Of a DNA stretch of 64,000 nucleotides, positions 24,772 to 33,638 are shown piece by piece (position 1 is the first letter of the stretch; each line of letters begins with the position of its first letter). The notes beneath the pieces are model-generated. The model was not told the DNA's origin. It searched no databases and was given only the letters and a program-made list of their open reading frames with translations. The position numbers and the translations under genes are program-made. This DNA comes from Lysinibacillus boronitolerans JCM 21713 = 10a = NBRC 103108 (GTDB taxonomy: Bacteria > Bacillota > Bacilli > Bacillales_A > Planococcaceae), in contig NZ_JPVR01000081.1 of the NCBI RefSeq assembly GCF_000772935.1, positions 248,001 to 312,000 of the forward strand, read 5' to 3'.

Positions 24772-25614
24772 TCATCCTTTTTCGTGAAACTGAAGGTCAA
24801 TTTCTAATTTTTCCACGGCCTCCTTCGCCAGTGCCGTCAACCTTGCCTCTTTAGGAACTATCACTGTCTCACCTTGATAACGACTTACATCATTTGCCGT
24901 TATAAACCTGTGGTTAATTTCAATTGGAGGACTGTCGATGTTATTGAACGGCTCTCCTGCCATCTTGCATGTTATAATTGTACCTGTTTCGCCCTGTTGG
25001 ATGAAGCCTGCGTTTGCTTCATCTGTATCAATATGCATTTCTAATTGATAGTGATCAGCCACACGAATTTTCACTTGCTCAAAGGTAATAGGACGTCGAC
25101 CTTGCACCCTAACGGAGACATATTGACCGTTTTGAACCCCTAACTGCTGTGCATCAGCAGGTGCCATATGAATATGTGCTTGTGCTATAATGACGCCCTC
25201 TTGTAAAATCAAACTTCCCCTGGGTCCTACCAGTATACAGCTAGCTGAGCCAGCAATTTCTCCCGATTCACGCAATGGTGGTTGAATTCCGAGGGCAATG
25301 GCATCTGTATAACTAATTTCAATTTGTGTAAAGTTGCGAGCTGGACCTAATACACGTACATTTTGGATGCTTCCTTTTGGTCCCACCACATGTAGCGTTT
25401 CATGTGCTGCAAACTGACCGGGTTGAGCTAACATTTTTTTTACACTTAGTGAAGCACCCTTGCCAAACAGCTGCTCGACATGCTCTTGTTGTAAATGAAT
25501 ATGCCTTGCAGAGATACCTATAGGGATTTCATTAAGTGTAGGAGCTGCTTGTTTTTTAGGTACTAATTCGGCTATGACATCATTAACAATTTGCATTACC
25601 GCTTGTTCATTCAT
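24772..25614 (-). CDS. PduL-type phosphotransacylase with encapsulation peptide and C-terminal module
   Basis: This 280-residue enzyme converts acyl-CoA plus phosphate to acyl phosphate plus CoA. The zinc-binding His residues appear in SARHIHL (38, 40), AQAHIHM (147, 149) and LEMHIDTDEAN (194). Residues 1-20 (NEQAVMQIVNDVIAELVPKK) form an amphipathic helix typical of encapsulation peptides. Residues 235-280 are an extra module (FITANDVSRYQGETVIVPKE, then ARLTALAKEA) shared with the 206-residue protein at 27032. The second, shorter PduL at 27658 lacks both additions. It recycles CoA inside the shell. Confidence 0.92.
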   Translation of the reverse strand: MNEQAVMQIVNDVIAELVPKKQAAPTLNEIPIGISARHIHLQQEHVEQLFGKGASLSVKKMLAQPGQFAAHETLHVVGPKGSIQNVRVLGPARNFTQIEISYTDAIALGIQPPLRESGEIAGSASCILVGPRGSLILQEGVIIAQAHIHMAPADAQQLGVQNGQYVSVRVQGRRPITFEQVKIRVADHYQLEMHIDTDEANAGFIQQGETGTIITCKMAGEPFNNIDSPPIEINHRFITANDVSRYQGETVIVPKEARLTALAKEAVEKLEIDLQFHEKG

Positions 25615-25630
25615 ATAGCCACCTCATTCA

Positions 25631-25906
25631 TTATTGCACTTTTAGAATCACTTCCAATTCAGCATGTGGTCGAGGAATCACATGTACAGATAGTAGCTCT
25701 CCAACACGTTGTGCAGCTGCTGCCCCTGCATCTGTTGCAGCTTTCACAGCTCCGACATCTCCACGAACAAGTACAGTGACAATACCGCCACCCACATGGA
25801 CTTTACCAACAATATTGACATTGGCAGCCTTGACCATCGCATCGGCCGCTTCAATAGAGCCCACTAAGCCCTTTGTTTCAATCATTCCTAATGCGCCTAA
25901 ATTCAT
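25631..25906 (-). CDS. BMC-H shell protein
   Basis: This 91-residue BMC-H has the canonical pattern [40 protein letters not shown] (central pore loop GGG) and [11 protein letters not shown]. It is closely similar to the protein at 28289, differing mainly at the ends and at RGDV versus TGDV, so one arose by duplication. A strong AAGGAGGG precedes ATG 25906. Hexamers form shell facets, and the glycine pore passes small metabolites. Confidence 0.95.
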   Translation of the reverse strand: MNLGALGMIETKGLVGSIEAADAMVKAANVNIVGKVHVGGGIVTVLVRGDVGAVKAATDAGAAAAQRVGELLSVHVIPRPHAELEVILKVQ

Positions 25907-25924
25907 CTTGTATCCCTCCTTCTC

Positions 25925-26695
25925 TTAAAATGCCTCTGCATCTTCAGGTAATGTTTGGCCACCATCAATAATGATCGATTGACCCGTAATAAAGCCTGCC
26001 TCCTTGCTACTAAGGAACAATGCAGCATACGCTATATCCTCCACACGACCAAGGCTGCCAAAAGGAATCGCCTTCGCCATCTTCTGTAGATAGGTTTCAC
26101 CAAGCCCATCTAAGCCTTCTGTTGCAATATTTCCTGGCAACACAGCATTGACCGTAATATGATAGGGTGCTAATTCAAGAGCCGCAGTTCGCATAAATCC
26201 TAATTGAGCTGCCTTACTTGCGGCATAATGCGTCCATCCAGCATAGCCAGTCACTGGACCCGTGATCGACGAGGTAATAATGACCCTGCCAGCATTCGCT
26301 TTCTTTAAATGGGGCACGCAAGCTTTGACAGCAAACATTGTTCCTCTGGCATTGACATTTAATACCTGATCCCAATGGTCAGTCGTCATGTCCTCTAGTT
26401 TCATAGAGGGAAAAATACCAGCATTGGCACATAAAATATCGATGGAACCAAAAGAGCTAGCAACCTCCGTAGCCATGTGCTCAACAGATTCATAGTTTTC
26501 AACATCAACAGTGGCAGCAGAAGCTGAGAAGCCTTGCGCTTGTAATTGATTTGCTAAATCTGTGGCAGCTTCCATACCTCTTGCCGCAATCACCACATGT
26601 GCGCCCTGTTCCGCAAATACGGTAGCAATCCCCTTCCCAATTCCCTTACTACCACCAGTAACTATGACAACCTTCCCCGTTAAATCGACCTTCAA
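25925..26695 (-). CDS. Short-chain dehydrogenase/reductase
   Basis: This 256-residue classical SDR has the cofactor loop TGGSKGIG (13-20), NAG (91-93 region), catalytic Ser 142/143, Tyr 157 and Lys 161 (HYAASK), and a C-terminal GQSIIIDGG. An Arg at the end of strand 2 (IAARGM) hints at NADP use. The start is TTG at 26695 behind GGAGG. In the RMM-type loci of actinobacteria an SDR reduces aminoacetone to 1-amino-2-propanol. A similar role here, or reduction of the aldehyde to alcohol to balance NADH, is inference. No encapsulation peptide is seen. Confidence 0.88.
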   Translation of the reverse strand: MKVDLTGKVVIVTGGSKGIGKGIATVFAEQGAHVVIAARGMEAATDLANQLQAQGFSASAATVDVENYESVEHMATEVASSFGSIDILCANAGIFPSMKLEDMTTDHWDQVLNVNARGTMFAVKACVPHLKKANAGRVIITSSITGPVTGYAGWTHYAASKAAQLGFMRTAALELAPYHITVNAVLPGNIATEGLDGLGETYLQKMAKAIPFGSLGRVEDIAYAALFLSSKEAGFITGQSIIIDGGQTLPEDAEAF

Positions 26696-26725
26696 CTCGT
26701 TCCTCCACCTTTCCTTTTATTCATT

Positions 26726-27016
26726 TTAAGTACTTGGCTTTTTCGCAATTTCTGTTACTAATTCATTCACCGCAAAATCTGGCCGTAAAATAGTCGAAGA
26801 GGCAATCCATTGGTTGGCTGCTTTAGCTAGTTGTGTGCCAATAGCTATCGCTTCCTGAATGGCCGCTGTGTCCCCTTCAATGGCAATGGTTACGAGAGCC
26901 AAATCGATGGTTTCTTGTCGAAGTATTCGAATATCCGCTGCTTTGAGCATAGCATCTGCGATCTGTATTGAAATCGCAAGCCCTCTTGTCTCCACAATAC
27001 CAATCGATTTCATCAT
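26726..27016 (-). CDS. Divergent BMC-H shell protein
   Basis: This 96-residue BMC-H homolog has the frame IGIVETRGLAISIQIADAML and IEGDTAAIQEAIAIG, but where the other shell proteins have VGGGIVTV it has IDLALVTI. The small-residue pore loop is replaced by bulky or acidic residues, and the C-terminal strand is also changed (SSTILRPDFAVNEL). It may form a closed or differently selective hexamer, or serve as a minor component. CAGGAG precedes ATG 27016. Confidence 0.85.
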   Translation of the reverse strand: MMKSIGIVETRGLAISIQIADAMLKAADIRILRQETIDLALVTIAIEGDTAAIQEAIAIGTQLAKAANQWIASSTILRPDFAVNELVTEIAKKPST

Positions 27017-27031
27017 GTAACAACACTCCTG

Positions 27032-27652
27032 CTAATATCTTTGTATCGTCATCCCTTTTTCCTGAATCATTTCTTGTGCTAGTGGTGTAAGTTTTGTATG
27101 GGCAGGCAGTGTCAGCTGTTGTCCCTTGTACGATTGAAGCATCTCTGCTGTTACATAGTTTGCCACTATACCCGAATGAGTAGGTTCCTGTTGCTGCTTT
27201 ATAAATCGAATAAGCTGTGCAAATAACTGAATGTCACAGCCAAACTCCTTTAAGCGCTCTATATGATGCAGCAACATTTTCATGTAAGGATTTGGTTCCT
27301 TTGCTGTGACAACAGCAGATAATTTTTCATTAGGAATTAAAATTGCTGTTTGATTGCTAACCAGCAACTCAGACAGGTACAAGGCTGCCGGTGTAGTAGG
27401 CAAGCCTTGGGCACTGCTGACGATAAATGTTTGATCCACTTCGAGAAAAACAATAGCATCGTAGAATAGCTGAGTGTGACTGGTGGTATCATTTGCCTGC
27501 CACTCCTCGACATGGCAATAGCTTTGTAATACGTCCACCTGTTTCTTAGAAATGGCCGTATGCGAATGGACAAGCAAAAGTCTTTTATGCTTCGTATCCA
27601 TCATCGATGTGACTACTTCTTCGATGATTCTCTGTAATTCTTTTATATCCAT
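27032..27652 (-). CDS. Microcompartment-associated protein of unknown function
   Basis: From ATG at 27652 (GGAG 8 bases upstream) this is a 206-residue protein. Residues 1-18 (MDIKELQRIIEEVVTSMM) look like an encapsulation peptide. The middle is an alpha/beta domain (RLLLVHSHTA; YDAIVFLEVDQTFI; QTAILIP) reminiscent of flavoprotein-like folds seen in other microcompartment loci. The last 45 residues (VTAEMLQSYKGQQLTLPAHT, then KLTPLAQEM) match the C-terminal module of the long PduL. No catalytic residue can be assigned. It is probably a lumen protein, and overlaps the preceding PduL frame. Confidence 0.75.
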   Translation of the reverse strand: MDIKELQRIIEEVVTSMMDTKHKRLLLVHSHTAISKKQVDVLQSYCHVEEWQANDTTSHTQLFYDAIVFLEVDQTFIVSSAQGLPTTPAALYLSELLVSNQTAILIPNEKLSAVVTAKEPNPYMKMLLHHIERLKEFGCDIQLFAQLIRFIKQQQEPTHSGIVANYVTAEMLQSYKGQQLTLPAHTKLTPLAQEMIQEKGMTIQRY

Positions 27653-27657
27653 ACGTG

Positions 27658-28272
27658 TCACTCCATTTTGATAAGCTTGCCAATTGAATGCTGTTGAAGT
27701 GCGGCGGCATTCGCTTCATCTGTATCTACATGCATCTCAAGAACGAATGCTGGGGAGACGCGTATGACCACATTCATTAATCGTAGCTGACGTCCATCCC
27801 CACAGATTTCAACCGTCACGATTTCCTTATCTTGGACATTGAACACAGCAGCATCGGTTACAGCCATGTGGATATGTGCTTGTGCAATAATCAATCCTTG
27901 CTTTTTATGGCGAGTTCCATGTGGCCCAATCAATGTGATCGATTCAGATTTTTCTAAGTCGCCTGACATACGAATCGGTGGTGTTACGCCCAGCTTGATG
28001 GCATCCGTTTGACTGATTTCAATTTGAGTTGCAGTGCGAAATGGGCCTAAAACCCGAACCTTATCAATTTGGCCTTTGGGTCCCCTTATCGTTAGAACAT
28101 GCTGTGAGGCAAATTGACCTGGCTGGGAAAGCTCCTTCCATTTCTGTAACGCTGCGTCTCTACCAAATAAATAATAGAAATCCTCCTCATTAACATGACA
28201 ATGACGGGCTGAAATCGCAATCGGGATACTTTGAGTGGTGACTTCAGTGGCATGTATTTGATTGTTTGTCAT
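27658..28272 (-). CDS. PduL-type phosphotransacylase, short form
   Basis: This 204-residue PduL has the zinc-binding motifs ISARHCHVNEEDF, IIAQAHIHM and LEMHVDTDEAN. Compared with the copy at 24772 it has no amphipathic N-terminal helix (starts MTNNQIHATEVTTQSIPIA) and no C-terminal module. It may act outside the shell, ride along as a hetero-oligomer, or serve a different acyl group. ATG at 28272 follows GTGAGGG; GTG at 28275 is an alternative. Confidence 0.9.
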   Translation of the reverse strand: MTNNQIHATEVTTQSIPIAISARHCHVNEEDFYYLFGRDAALQKWKELSQPGQFASQHVLTIRGPKGQIDKVRVLGPFRTATQIEISQTDAIKLGVTPPIRMSGDLEKSESITLIGPHGTRHKKQGLIIAQAHIHMAVTDAAVFNVQDKEIVTVEICGDGRQLRLMNVVIRVSPAFVLEMHVDTDEANAAALQQHSIGKLIKME

Positions 28273-28288
28273 CACAATCCCTCACTTT

Positions 28289-28570
28289 TTACTTTGGTAA
28301 AATTGCGTATAATTCCGAATGAGGGCGTGGAATAACATGTACCGATAATAGCTCACCTACCCGACGTGCGGCCTCAGAGCCTGCATCCGTCGCTGCCTTG
28401 ACTGCCCCGACATCACCTGTCACCAGCACCGTCACAATGCCGCCACCAACATGTACTTTTCCTACAATATTGACGTTTGCTGCCTTCACCATGGCATCTG
28501 CCGCCTCAATTGATCCGATTAAGCCTCTTGTTTCAATCATGCCTAAAGCTCCATTTATCTCTACGCTCAT
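28289..28570 (-). CDS. BMC-H shell protein
   Basis: This 93-residue canonical BMC-H has [40 protein letters not shown] and [15 protein letters not shown]. It is a near duplicate of the protein at 25631. GGAGGAAAAGGG precedes ATG 28570. It is the first shell gene in the operon, directly downstream of the aldehyde dehydrogenase (14-base gap), so it is likely a major facet component. Confidence 0.95.
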   Translation of the reverse strand: MSVEINGALGMIETRGLIGSIEAADAMVKAANVNIVGKVHVGGGIVTVLVTGDVGAVKAATDAGSEAARRVGELLSVHVIPRPHSELYAILPK

Positions 28571-28584
28571 TCCCTTTTCCTCCT

Positions 28585-30066
28585 CTAATTACTTAGCTTT
28601 GTGAGTACTTCTTCTACAATCTTTTCAATGGTTAAGCTGTCAATAGCCACCCCTTCAATTGCTTGCATTGATGGAGCCTGTATATTTTGTGGATGTCGTG
28701 GGGGTGGGATTGTTAGTGCCTTCACACCATAGGCCACTCTTTTTTTATTTAATAAATGATGTGCAGAAATATTATCACTCGTAATATTTCCCCCATATGC
28801 CCCACAGCCCAATGTAAAGGAAGGCGTTAAACTTGTCGTACCGCCTGCAGCCCCAACAGATGCTAAAGTATTGACTAATATTCTGGACACGGGCATTTGA
28901 GCGGCAAACTGCTTAACAAAATGTTCGTCCTGTGCATGAATAGCCAGGCTATGTCCTCTCCCTCCAACGTCAAGCAAGCGACGGCAAATCTTTACGGCTT
29001 CTTCCTGAGAACGAGCCGTATAAAGACCTAGGATGGGAGAAAGCTTTTCCATGGAAAATGGATACTCCTTCCCAATCTCCTGTTCCTCCGCGACTAATAC
29101 GCGTGTATGCCGAGGGACATCAATATTGGCCATACGGGCTATTACGGTTGCTGGCTTCCCGACAATGTGGCTATTTAATGTACGAGCTACTGGTGAAATC
29201 ACCTTTGCTAATTTTTCCTTGTCCTGCCCACTTAGAAGGATAGCTCCATTTTCCGCTAAAGCTGCCATCACCTGTGCTTTGACCTCCTGATGCACGACAA
29301 TAGCTTGTTCTGTGGCACAGATCGTACTATTATCAAATGATTTACTATCGATAATTTGCTTTATCGCCTCGTTCACATTTGCTGTGCGATCAATATAGAC
29401 AGGAACATTCCCAGGGCCAACGCCATAGGCTGGTTTCCCTGAGCTATAGGCAGCTTTGACAAGCCCTGCTCCACCAGTTGCTAAAATGAGCTGTACATCG
29501 CGATGATGCATTAGTTCCTCTGTACCTTTTATCGTTGGATGGCTAATCCATTGAATAAGTCCCTCTGGTGCTCCTGCATGAACGGCTGCCTGCTGACAAA
29601 TTTTCAATGCCTCAATGGTACAGTTGACTGCTGTTGGATGAGGACTAAAGACAATGGCATTTTGCGCCTTTAAGGCAATTAGCGTTTTAAAAATGGCTGT
29701 TGCAGTCGGGTTCGTGACAGGTGTAACTGCTGCAATGACACCAAATGGATACGCGATTTCCACCTGTTTTGCTACCCTATCCTCATGTATAATGCCAATT
29801 GTCTTCTCATGGCGAATGGCTTCATAAACACCTTGGGAAGCCAACTCATTTTTTATTTTTTTATGTTCAATAATCCCCATCTTTGTTTCTGTAACGGCTA
29901 AAACGGCAAGATTTTCTGCCTGTTTATACGCAGCTTGGGCAATGGCCTCAACAATTCGATCGACCTGCTCTTGCGTAAAGCTGGCATACATCTTTTGCGC
30001 AATCGAAGCGGCTGCTATTCCGTCCCTTGCCTCTTGTATCGAAACCAAATCTTGGTCTCTCACCAT
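28585..30066 (-). CDS. CoA-acylating aldehyde dehydrogenase, microcompartment type
   Basis: This 493-residue EutE/PduP-like enzyme oxidises an aldehyde to acyl-CoA with NAD. Visible are [17 protein letters not shown] (about 107-123), [20 protein letters not shown] and catalytic Cys 250 in [12 protein letters not shown]. The last 20 residues ([18 protein letters not shown]) form an amphipathic helix after a linker, a C-terminal encapsulation peptide. GGGAGG precedes ATG 30066. The substrate is probably propionaldehyde or acetaldehyde, released by the PLP phospho-lyase encoded upstream; the sequence alone cannot decide which. Confidence 0.93.
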   Translation of the reverse strand: MVRDQDLVSIQEARDGIAAASIAQKMYASFTQEQVDRIVEAIAQAAYKQAENLAVLAVTETKMGIIEHKKIKNELASQGVYEAIRHEKTIGIIHEDRVAKQVEIAYPFGVIAAVTPVTNPTATAIFKTLIALKAQNAIVFSPHPTAVNCTIEALKICQQAAVHAGAPEGLIQWISHPTIKGTEELMHHRDVQLILATGGAGLVKAAYSSGKPAYGVGPGNVPVYIDRTANVNEAIKQIIDSKSFDNSTICATEQAIVVHQEVKAQVMAALAENGAILLSGQDKEKLAKVISPVARTLNSHIVGKPATVIARMANIDVPRHTRVLVAEEQEIGKEYPFSMEKLSPILGLYTARSQEEAVKICRRLLDVGGRGHSLAIHAQDEHFVKQFAAQMPVSRILVNTLASVGAAGGTTSLTPSFTLGCGAYGGNITSDNISAHHLLNKKRVAYGVKALTIPPPRHPQNIQAPSMQAIEGVAIDSLTIEKIVEEVLTKLSN

Positions 30067-30081
30067 ATGACGAACCTCCCG

Positions 30082-30372
30082 TCATGTAAATTTTTTTAAC
30101 GCAATTAAGTCGGTCGCATTGGCTACAGAGGCAGTGCCTGATAATTGCTGGTGCAGGCTTTGCCAATGCTGTAATTCATGCGTAGATAATGCCTCATAAG
30201 CAGGAGCAGTTGATTGCTGCATCTGATGGTGATTTTCTTTTATTAATCGAAATGATTGCCATTCCTGTAACTCTTCGTTTGATAACGTTTTAGAAGCTTG
30301 TTCAGGCTGAGAGACTTGCGTTAGTTTTTCCAAGACCAATTCTGTAATCTTGGCAATTAGCTGATTGTCCAT
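30082..30372 (-). CDS. Small microcompartment-operon protein with internal repeat
   Basis: From ATG at 30372 (GGGAG upstream) this 96-residue protein begins with an amphipathic helix MDNQLIAKITELVLEKLTQ, very like an encapsulation peptide. Two copies of a motif follow: LSNEELQEWQSFRLIKE (30-46) and LSTHELQHWQSLHQQLS (62-78), joined by a Gln/Ser/Ala linker. The C-terminus is VANATDLIALKKFT. No family is recognised. It sits between the phosphatase and aldehyde dehydrogenase genes. A scaffold or adaptor linking cargo to shell is a plausible inference. Confidence 0.75.
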   Translation of the reverse strand: MDNQLIAKITELVLEKLTQVSQPEQASKTLSNEELQEWQSFRLIKENHHQMQQSTAPAYEALSTHELQHWQSLHQQLSGTASVANATDLIALKKFT

Positions 30373-30376
30373 ATGC

Positions 30377-31120
30377 TCACTCCCTTTCAATTAGCATGGT
30401 AAGAACAGATTCGTCATACGCTTCAATAATTGTGGTTGCATCAGGTAAATAATCCTTTTGGTATGTGGCTTTAGGAATGATGCCAATTGAAAAGCACATG
30501 CCAGCATTTTTAGCAAAGAGCATATCTGCATTCGAGTCGCCAATCATCACGGCTTTCTCAAGTGATACGTGAAATTGTTCCTTTGCCACATACGCTAAGT
30601 CTGGGAAGGGCTTACTGGACGTAGCTTGGTCACTTCCTAGAACGAATTCAAACAAAGCTAATAACTCTAGCTGTTGTAAATGTGATTTGGCTCGTGCCGT
30701 TTGATCAGCTGTAATCACCCCTAATTTCATCCCTTTATTTTTTAAGGTGATTAAGAGATTACGAATACCTGGTAATGCCTGTACCTTGCTATTTTCCTGC
30801 TGTGATGTGGCCAAGTTGGAAGCTGCTCTCGCAAGTGTTACCCCTTTGCTCCAGGGGATTCCCTGCTGATAGAGTAAAAATGCCACGATCGTCTCAGCTT
30901 CTTGTATACTTCCAATGGCTAGAGGACTCGTTGGGTCAATCGTTGTTCCATTGTCATTAACCCCTATGTTTTTTAAAAAAGTTTGTAAGGAAAAACAGAT
31001 TTCTAAGTCTGAATTTTCAGTTAAATTAGCATATAAATTTTTGGCCCAAGCAATCCATAAAGAATCCATTTCAATGATTGTTCCATCCTTATCAAAAATG
31101 ACCCATTCCACTTTTGTCAT
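30377..31120 (-). CDS. HAD-superfamily phosphatase
   Basis: The product of about 247 residues from ATG 31120 shows HAD motif I FDKDGTII (Asp 10, Asp 12), motif II LGVITADQ, motif III Lys near TSSKPFPDLA, and motif IV GDSNADMLFAKNAGM. It resembles phosphoglycolate phosphatases. In this operon it could remove a damaged or surplus phosphorylated intermediate, such as the amino-alcohol phosphate; the substrate is unknown. It overlaps nothing, but is only 4 bases from the following small gene. Confidence 0.82.
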   Translation of the reverse strand: MTKVEWVIFDKDGTIIEMDSLWIAWAKNLYANLTENSDLEICFSLQTFLKNIGVNDNGTTIDPTSPLAIGSIQEAETIVAFLLYQQGIPWSKGVTLARAASNLATSQQENSKVQALPGIRNLLITLKNKGMKLGVITADQTARAKSHLQQLELLALFEFVLGSDQATSSKPFPDLAYVAKEQFHVSLEKAVMIGDSNADMLFAKNAGMCFSIGIIPKATYQKDYLPDATTIIEAYDESVLTMLIERE

Positions 31121-31140
31121 AGGAAAACCCATCCCTTTAT

Positions 31141-32550
31141 TTATTCTCGTATAGCCTCTATTGGCGATACTGGTGCTTGCACCTCTACCTGCACCGTAGC
31201 AGCATCCTTCGCAAAGCGTTCCTCTGGTGCATCCTCGTTAATATGGTGTCTTGCCCACACCCAATAATAGATCGTTGCCACAGCAAAAACAGCCAAACAA
31301 ACGATGAAAAAAGTCAAATTCGCAAAGAAGCTCGCAAAGATAGCAATGACGGCTAGCACAAGTGAGACAATAGGCGTAAATGGATACAGTGGTGTCTTAA
31401 AGGTACGCACTAAATGAGGTTCTTTTTTACGCAAAATCAACACCGATAAATTCATCGTAATATACGATACTAATGCCCCAAATGTAGAAATTAAAATTAA
31501 ATCATCTGGATTAAATAAAATGACTAACACTAACCCGATAAAGCCTGGCAAAATAATGGCCATATAGGGTGTCTGACGCTTTTTATGCATCTTCGATAAT
31601 ATGCTTGGCAAATAGCCTGCACGTGATAAAGCATAGACCTGACGAGAGTAAGCCAAAATCACACCAGAAAAGCTTGCGATTAGTCCTACTAAGCCTACAG
31701 ATGCTAAGATCTGCGCCAACCAATACGTATTTCCAAAAACAGCGGCAATCGCTGCAGGCAACGGATCTTCAGCAACCGTCATGACATCGATGCCCGCTAG
31801 CCCGATGGCAACAGTTGTTGTCAAAATGGATAAAATCAGCAAGGTCACCATACCTGAAATTAACCCCTTTGGCATGTCCTTCTGCACATCTCTCGTCTCC
31901 TCTGATAACATAGGCAACATCTCGATTGCTAGGAATAGCCACATCGCATATGGCAATGCTGACCAAATCCCTTTAAATCCACCTGGTATAAGATCGCCAT
32001 TCTCAGGGAATAAATGGCCCACATTAATTTGCGGTAAACCAACGAAATACATTAAGACTAGTAAGCCTAAAGCGATAAAAACAAGCACCATTTCGATCGT
32101 GGCATATTCTTTAATGCCAATAATATGAACCCCCATGAACAGCGCATACATAAAGGCAGCTGCCACCACTGTCGGTACGGCTGGAAACAAAAAGCTGATA
32201 TAGCCCCCAATACCGATTGCAATAATTGGTGCGGCAATGACATATTGCAGCACGACACCAACCCCTGTAATAAAACCGATATAACGACCCATCGCCCGAC
32301 GAGCAAAGGAATAAGGGCCTCCTGCATAAGGTAACATCGTCGATAATTCAGAAATACCTAAGGTCATCGTTAAATACATAATCGCCATAAATAATGTGGC
32401 AATGAGCATTCCTAAAAAACCAGATTGACTTAAACCAAAATTCCAGCCAAAGTAGTTCCCAGAAATCACAATGCCGACGCCAATTGTCCATAAATGGATG
32501 GGTGTAAGGGCTTTCTTTAATACGATGATTTCATCCTTTTTCGAAGACAT
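31141..32550 (-). CDS. APC-family permease, ethanolamine-permease-like
   Basis: The product of about 469 residues has 12 hydrophobic helices. The N-terminal segment HLWTIGVGIVISGNYFGWNF and the later PYAGGPYSFARRAMG closely follow the ethanolamine permease group of the APC superfamily. This supports import of a small amino alcohol across the cytoplasmic membrane. ATG at 32550 (AAAGGTGG 8 bases upstream) is preferred over GTG at 32562. It lies between kinase and phosphatase genes, so the imported substrate would meet the kinase first. Confidence 0.88.
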   Translation of the reverse strand: MSSKKDEIIVLKKALTPIHLWTIGVGIVISGNYFGWNFGLSQSGFLGMLIATLFMAIMYLTMTLGISELSTMLPYAGGPYSFARRAMGRYIGFITGVGVVLQYVIAAPIIAIGIGGYISFLFPAVPTVVAAAFMYALFMGVHIIGIKEYATIEMVLVFIALGLLVLMYFVGLPQINVGHLFPENGDLIPGGFKGIWSALPYAMWLFLAIEMLPMLSEETRDVQKDMPKGLISGMVTLLILSILTTTVAIGLAGIDVMTVAEDPLPAAIAAVFGNTYWLAQILASVGLVGLIASFSGVILAYSRQVYALSRAGYLPSILSKMHKKRQTPYMAIILPGFIGLVLVILFNPDDLILISTFGALVSYITMNLSVLILRKKEPHLVRTFKTPLYPFTPIVSLVLAVIAIFASFFANLTFFIVCLAVFAVATIYYWVWARHHINEDAPEERFAKDAATVQVEVQAPVSPIEAIRE

Positions 32551-32575
32551 GTTATTCGCCACCTTTTATCGTTAT

Positions 32576-33595
32576 TTAGTTGTTACGGTCTTGATACTTT
32601 TCTACATAGGCTTTCACTAATGCATCACTTTGAAGGGTGTAATTTTCACCAAGTAAGCGCGTGGTATCATTATCACGACTACCAATCCATGAAATAAGCT
32701 GTAGTCTTCTCATTAATATAAAAGTTGGGATCATCTCGTTTTCTTCATCTGATAATAACCGAATTTTGCTATAGCCCTTAACCCATGAAGCGATCAACTC
32801 TTCAAGATACGGCATATGCTCAATAAAACTCACTGAAGTAGCTAAATCATATAAAAACCACCCAAAACCACAATCATCAAAATCAATCACTTTAATTTCA
32901 TCACCATCGATGAGTAAATTAGCTAAGCGTAGATCCGCATGGATAAGGCCAAATCGTGTTTTATCTTTTCCAAATGCCTCAAGCTTCTTTTGAATGATAT
33001 GTGATGCTTCCTCATATAAGGCGATTCGTGCAGGGGTCATTCCAAGTCCATCCTGCCATCTCGCCCATTTTGGAGATTGACCTAGAATCGTGTCATAGTC
33101 CCATGTCATGCGCTGAAAGGCTTGGTAATAATCATGCTGCTCGATTGTATGTTGATGGAACATGGCTGTAATTTCGCCTAATGTTTCAAATTGCTGAATT
33201 AAGTCATCTTCATTATTCTCATCAGGAGCAGTGCCCTCCAAAAATGTAAATAATGTGCTATAATAGATCGTGTCATTATACGAATGAGCATGTACGTAGT
33301 CACCGTCATCTGCTCGCATCGGTAATGATACATCAATAGGAGATTGCTCATGGAGCGAGTTTAACCAGGCAATCTCCGCTTCGATTTCCTCTTTTTTATG
33401 GTAATTTGGACGGCTAATCCTCAGAATATATTTTTTGCCCTGCCCATCTTCTACGAGATACGTCGCATTTTCGGAATAATCAATCATTTTACACGATGCT
33501 TCTAGTAAACAACTAAACTCCTTTAACGCATCATTTGCTGCCTGATGAAAGTTGGAAAGGACCAATTCTAAATCTATGAAATCCATTTGACCCAT
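32576..33595 (-). CDS. APH-fold kinase, probable amino-alcohol kinase
   Basis: This 339-residue aminoglycoside/choline kinase-like protein has the catalytic loop HADLRLAN (219-226, Asp 221) and the metal-binding IDFDDCGFGW (238-247). The glycine-poor N-lobe is typical of the family. In RMM-type microcompartment loci a kinase of this family phosphorylates (S)-1-amino-2-propanol; ethanolamine is the other likely substrate. The adjacent PLP enzyme would consume the phosphate ester. GGGGG lies upstream of ATG 33595. Confidence 0.85.
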   Translation of the reverse strand: MGQMDFIDLELVLSNFHQAANDALKEFSCLLEASCKMIDYSENATYLVEDGQGKKYILRISRPNYHKKEEIEAEIAWLNSLHEQSPIDVSLPMRADDGDYVHAHSYNDTIYYSTLFTFLEGTAPDENNEDDLIQQFETLGEITAMFHQHTIEQHDYYQAFQRMTWDYDTILGQSPKWARWQDGLGMTPARIALYEEASHIIQKKLEAFGKDKTRFGLIHADLRLANLLIDGDEIKVIDFDDCGFGWFLYDLATSVSFIEHMPYLEELIASWVKGYSKIRLLSDEENEMIPTFILMRRLQLISWIGSRDNDTTRLLGENYTLQSDALVKAYVEKYQDRNN

Positions 33596-33638
33596 CTAGA
33601 AAACCCCCTGTTTACTAAATTGACAAGCTTTCTTCCCT

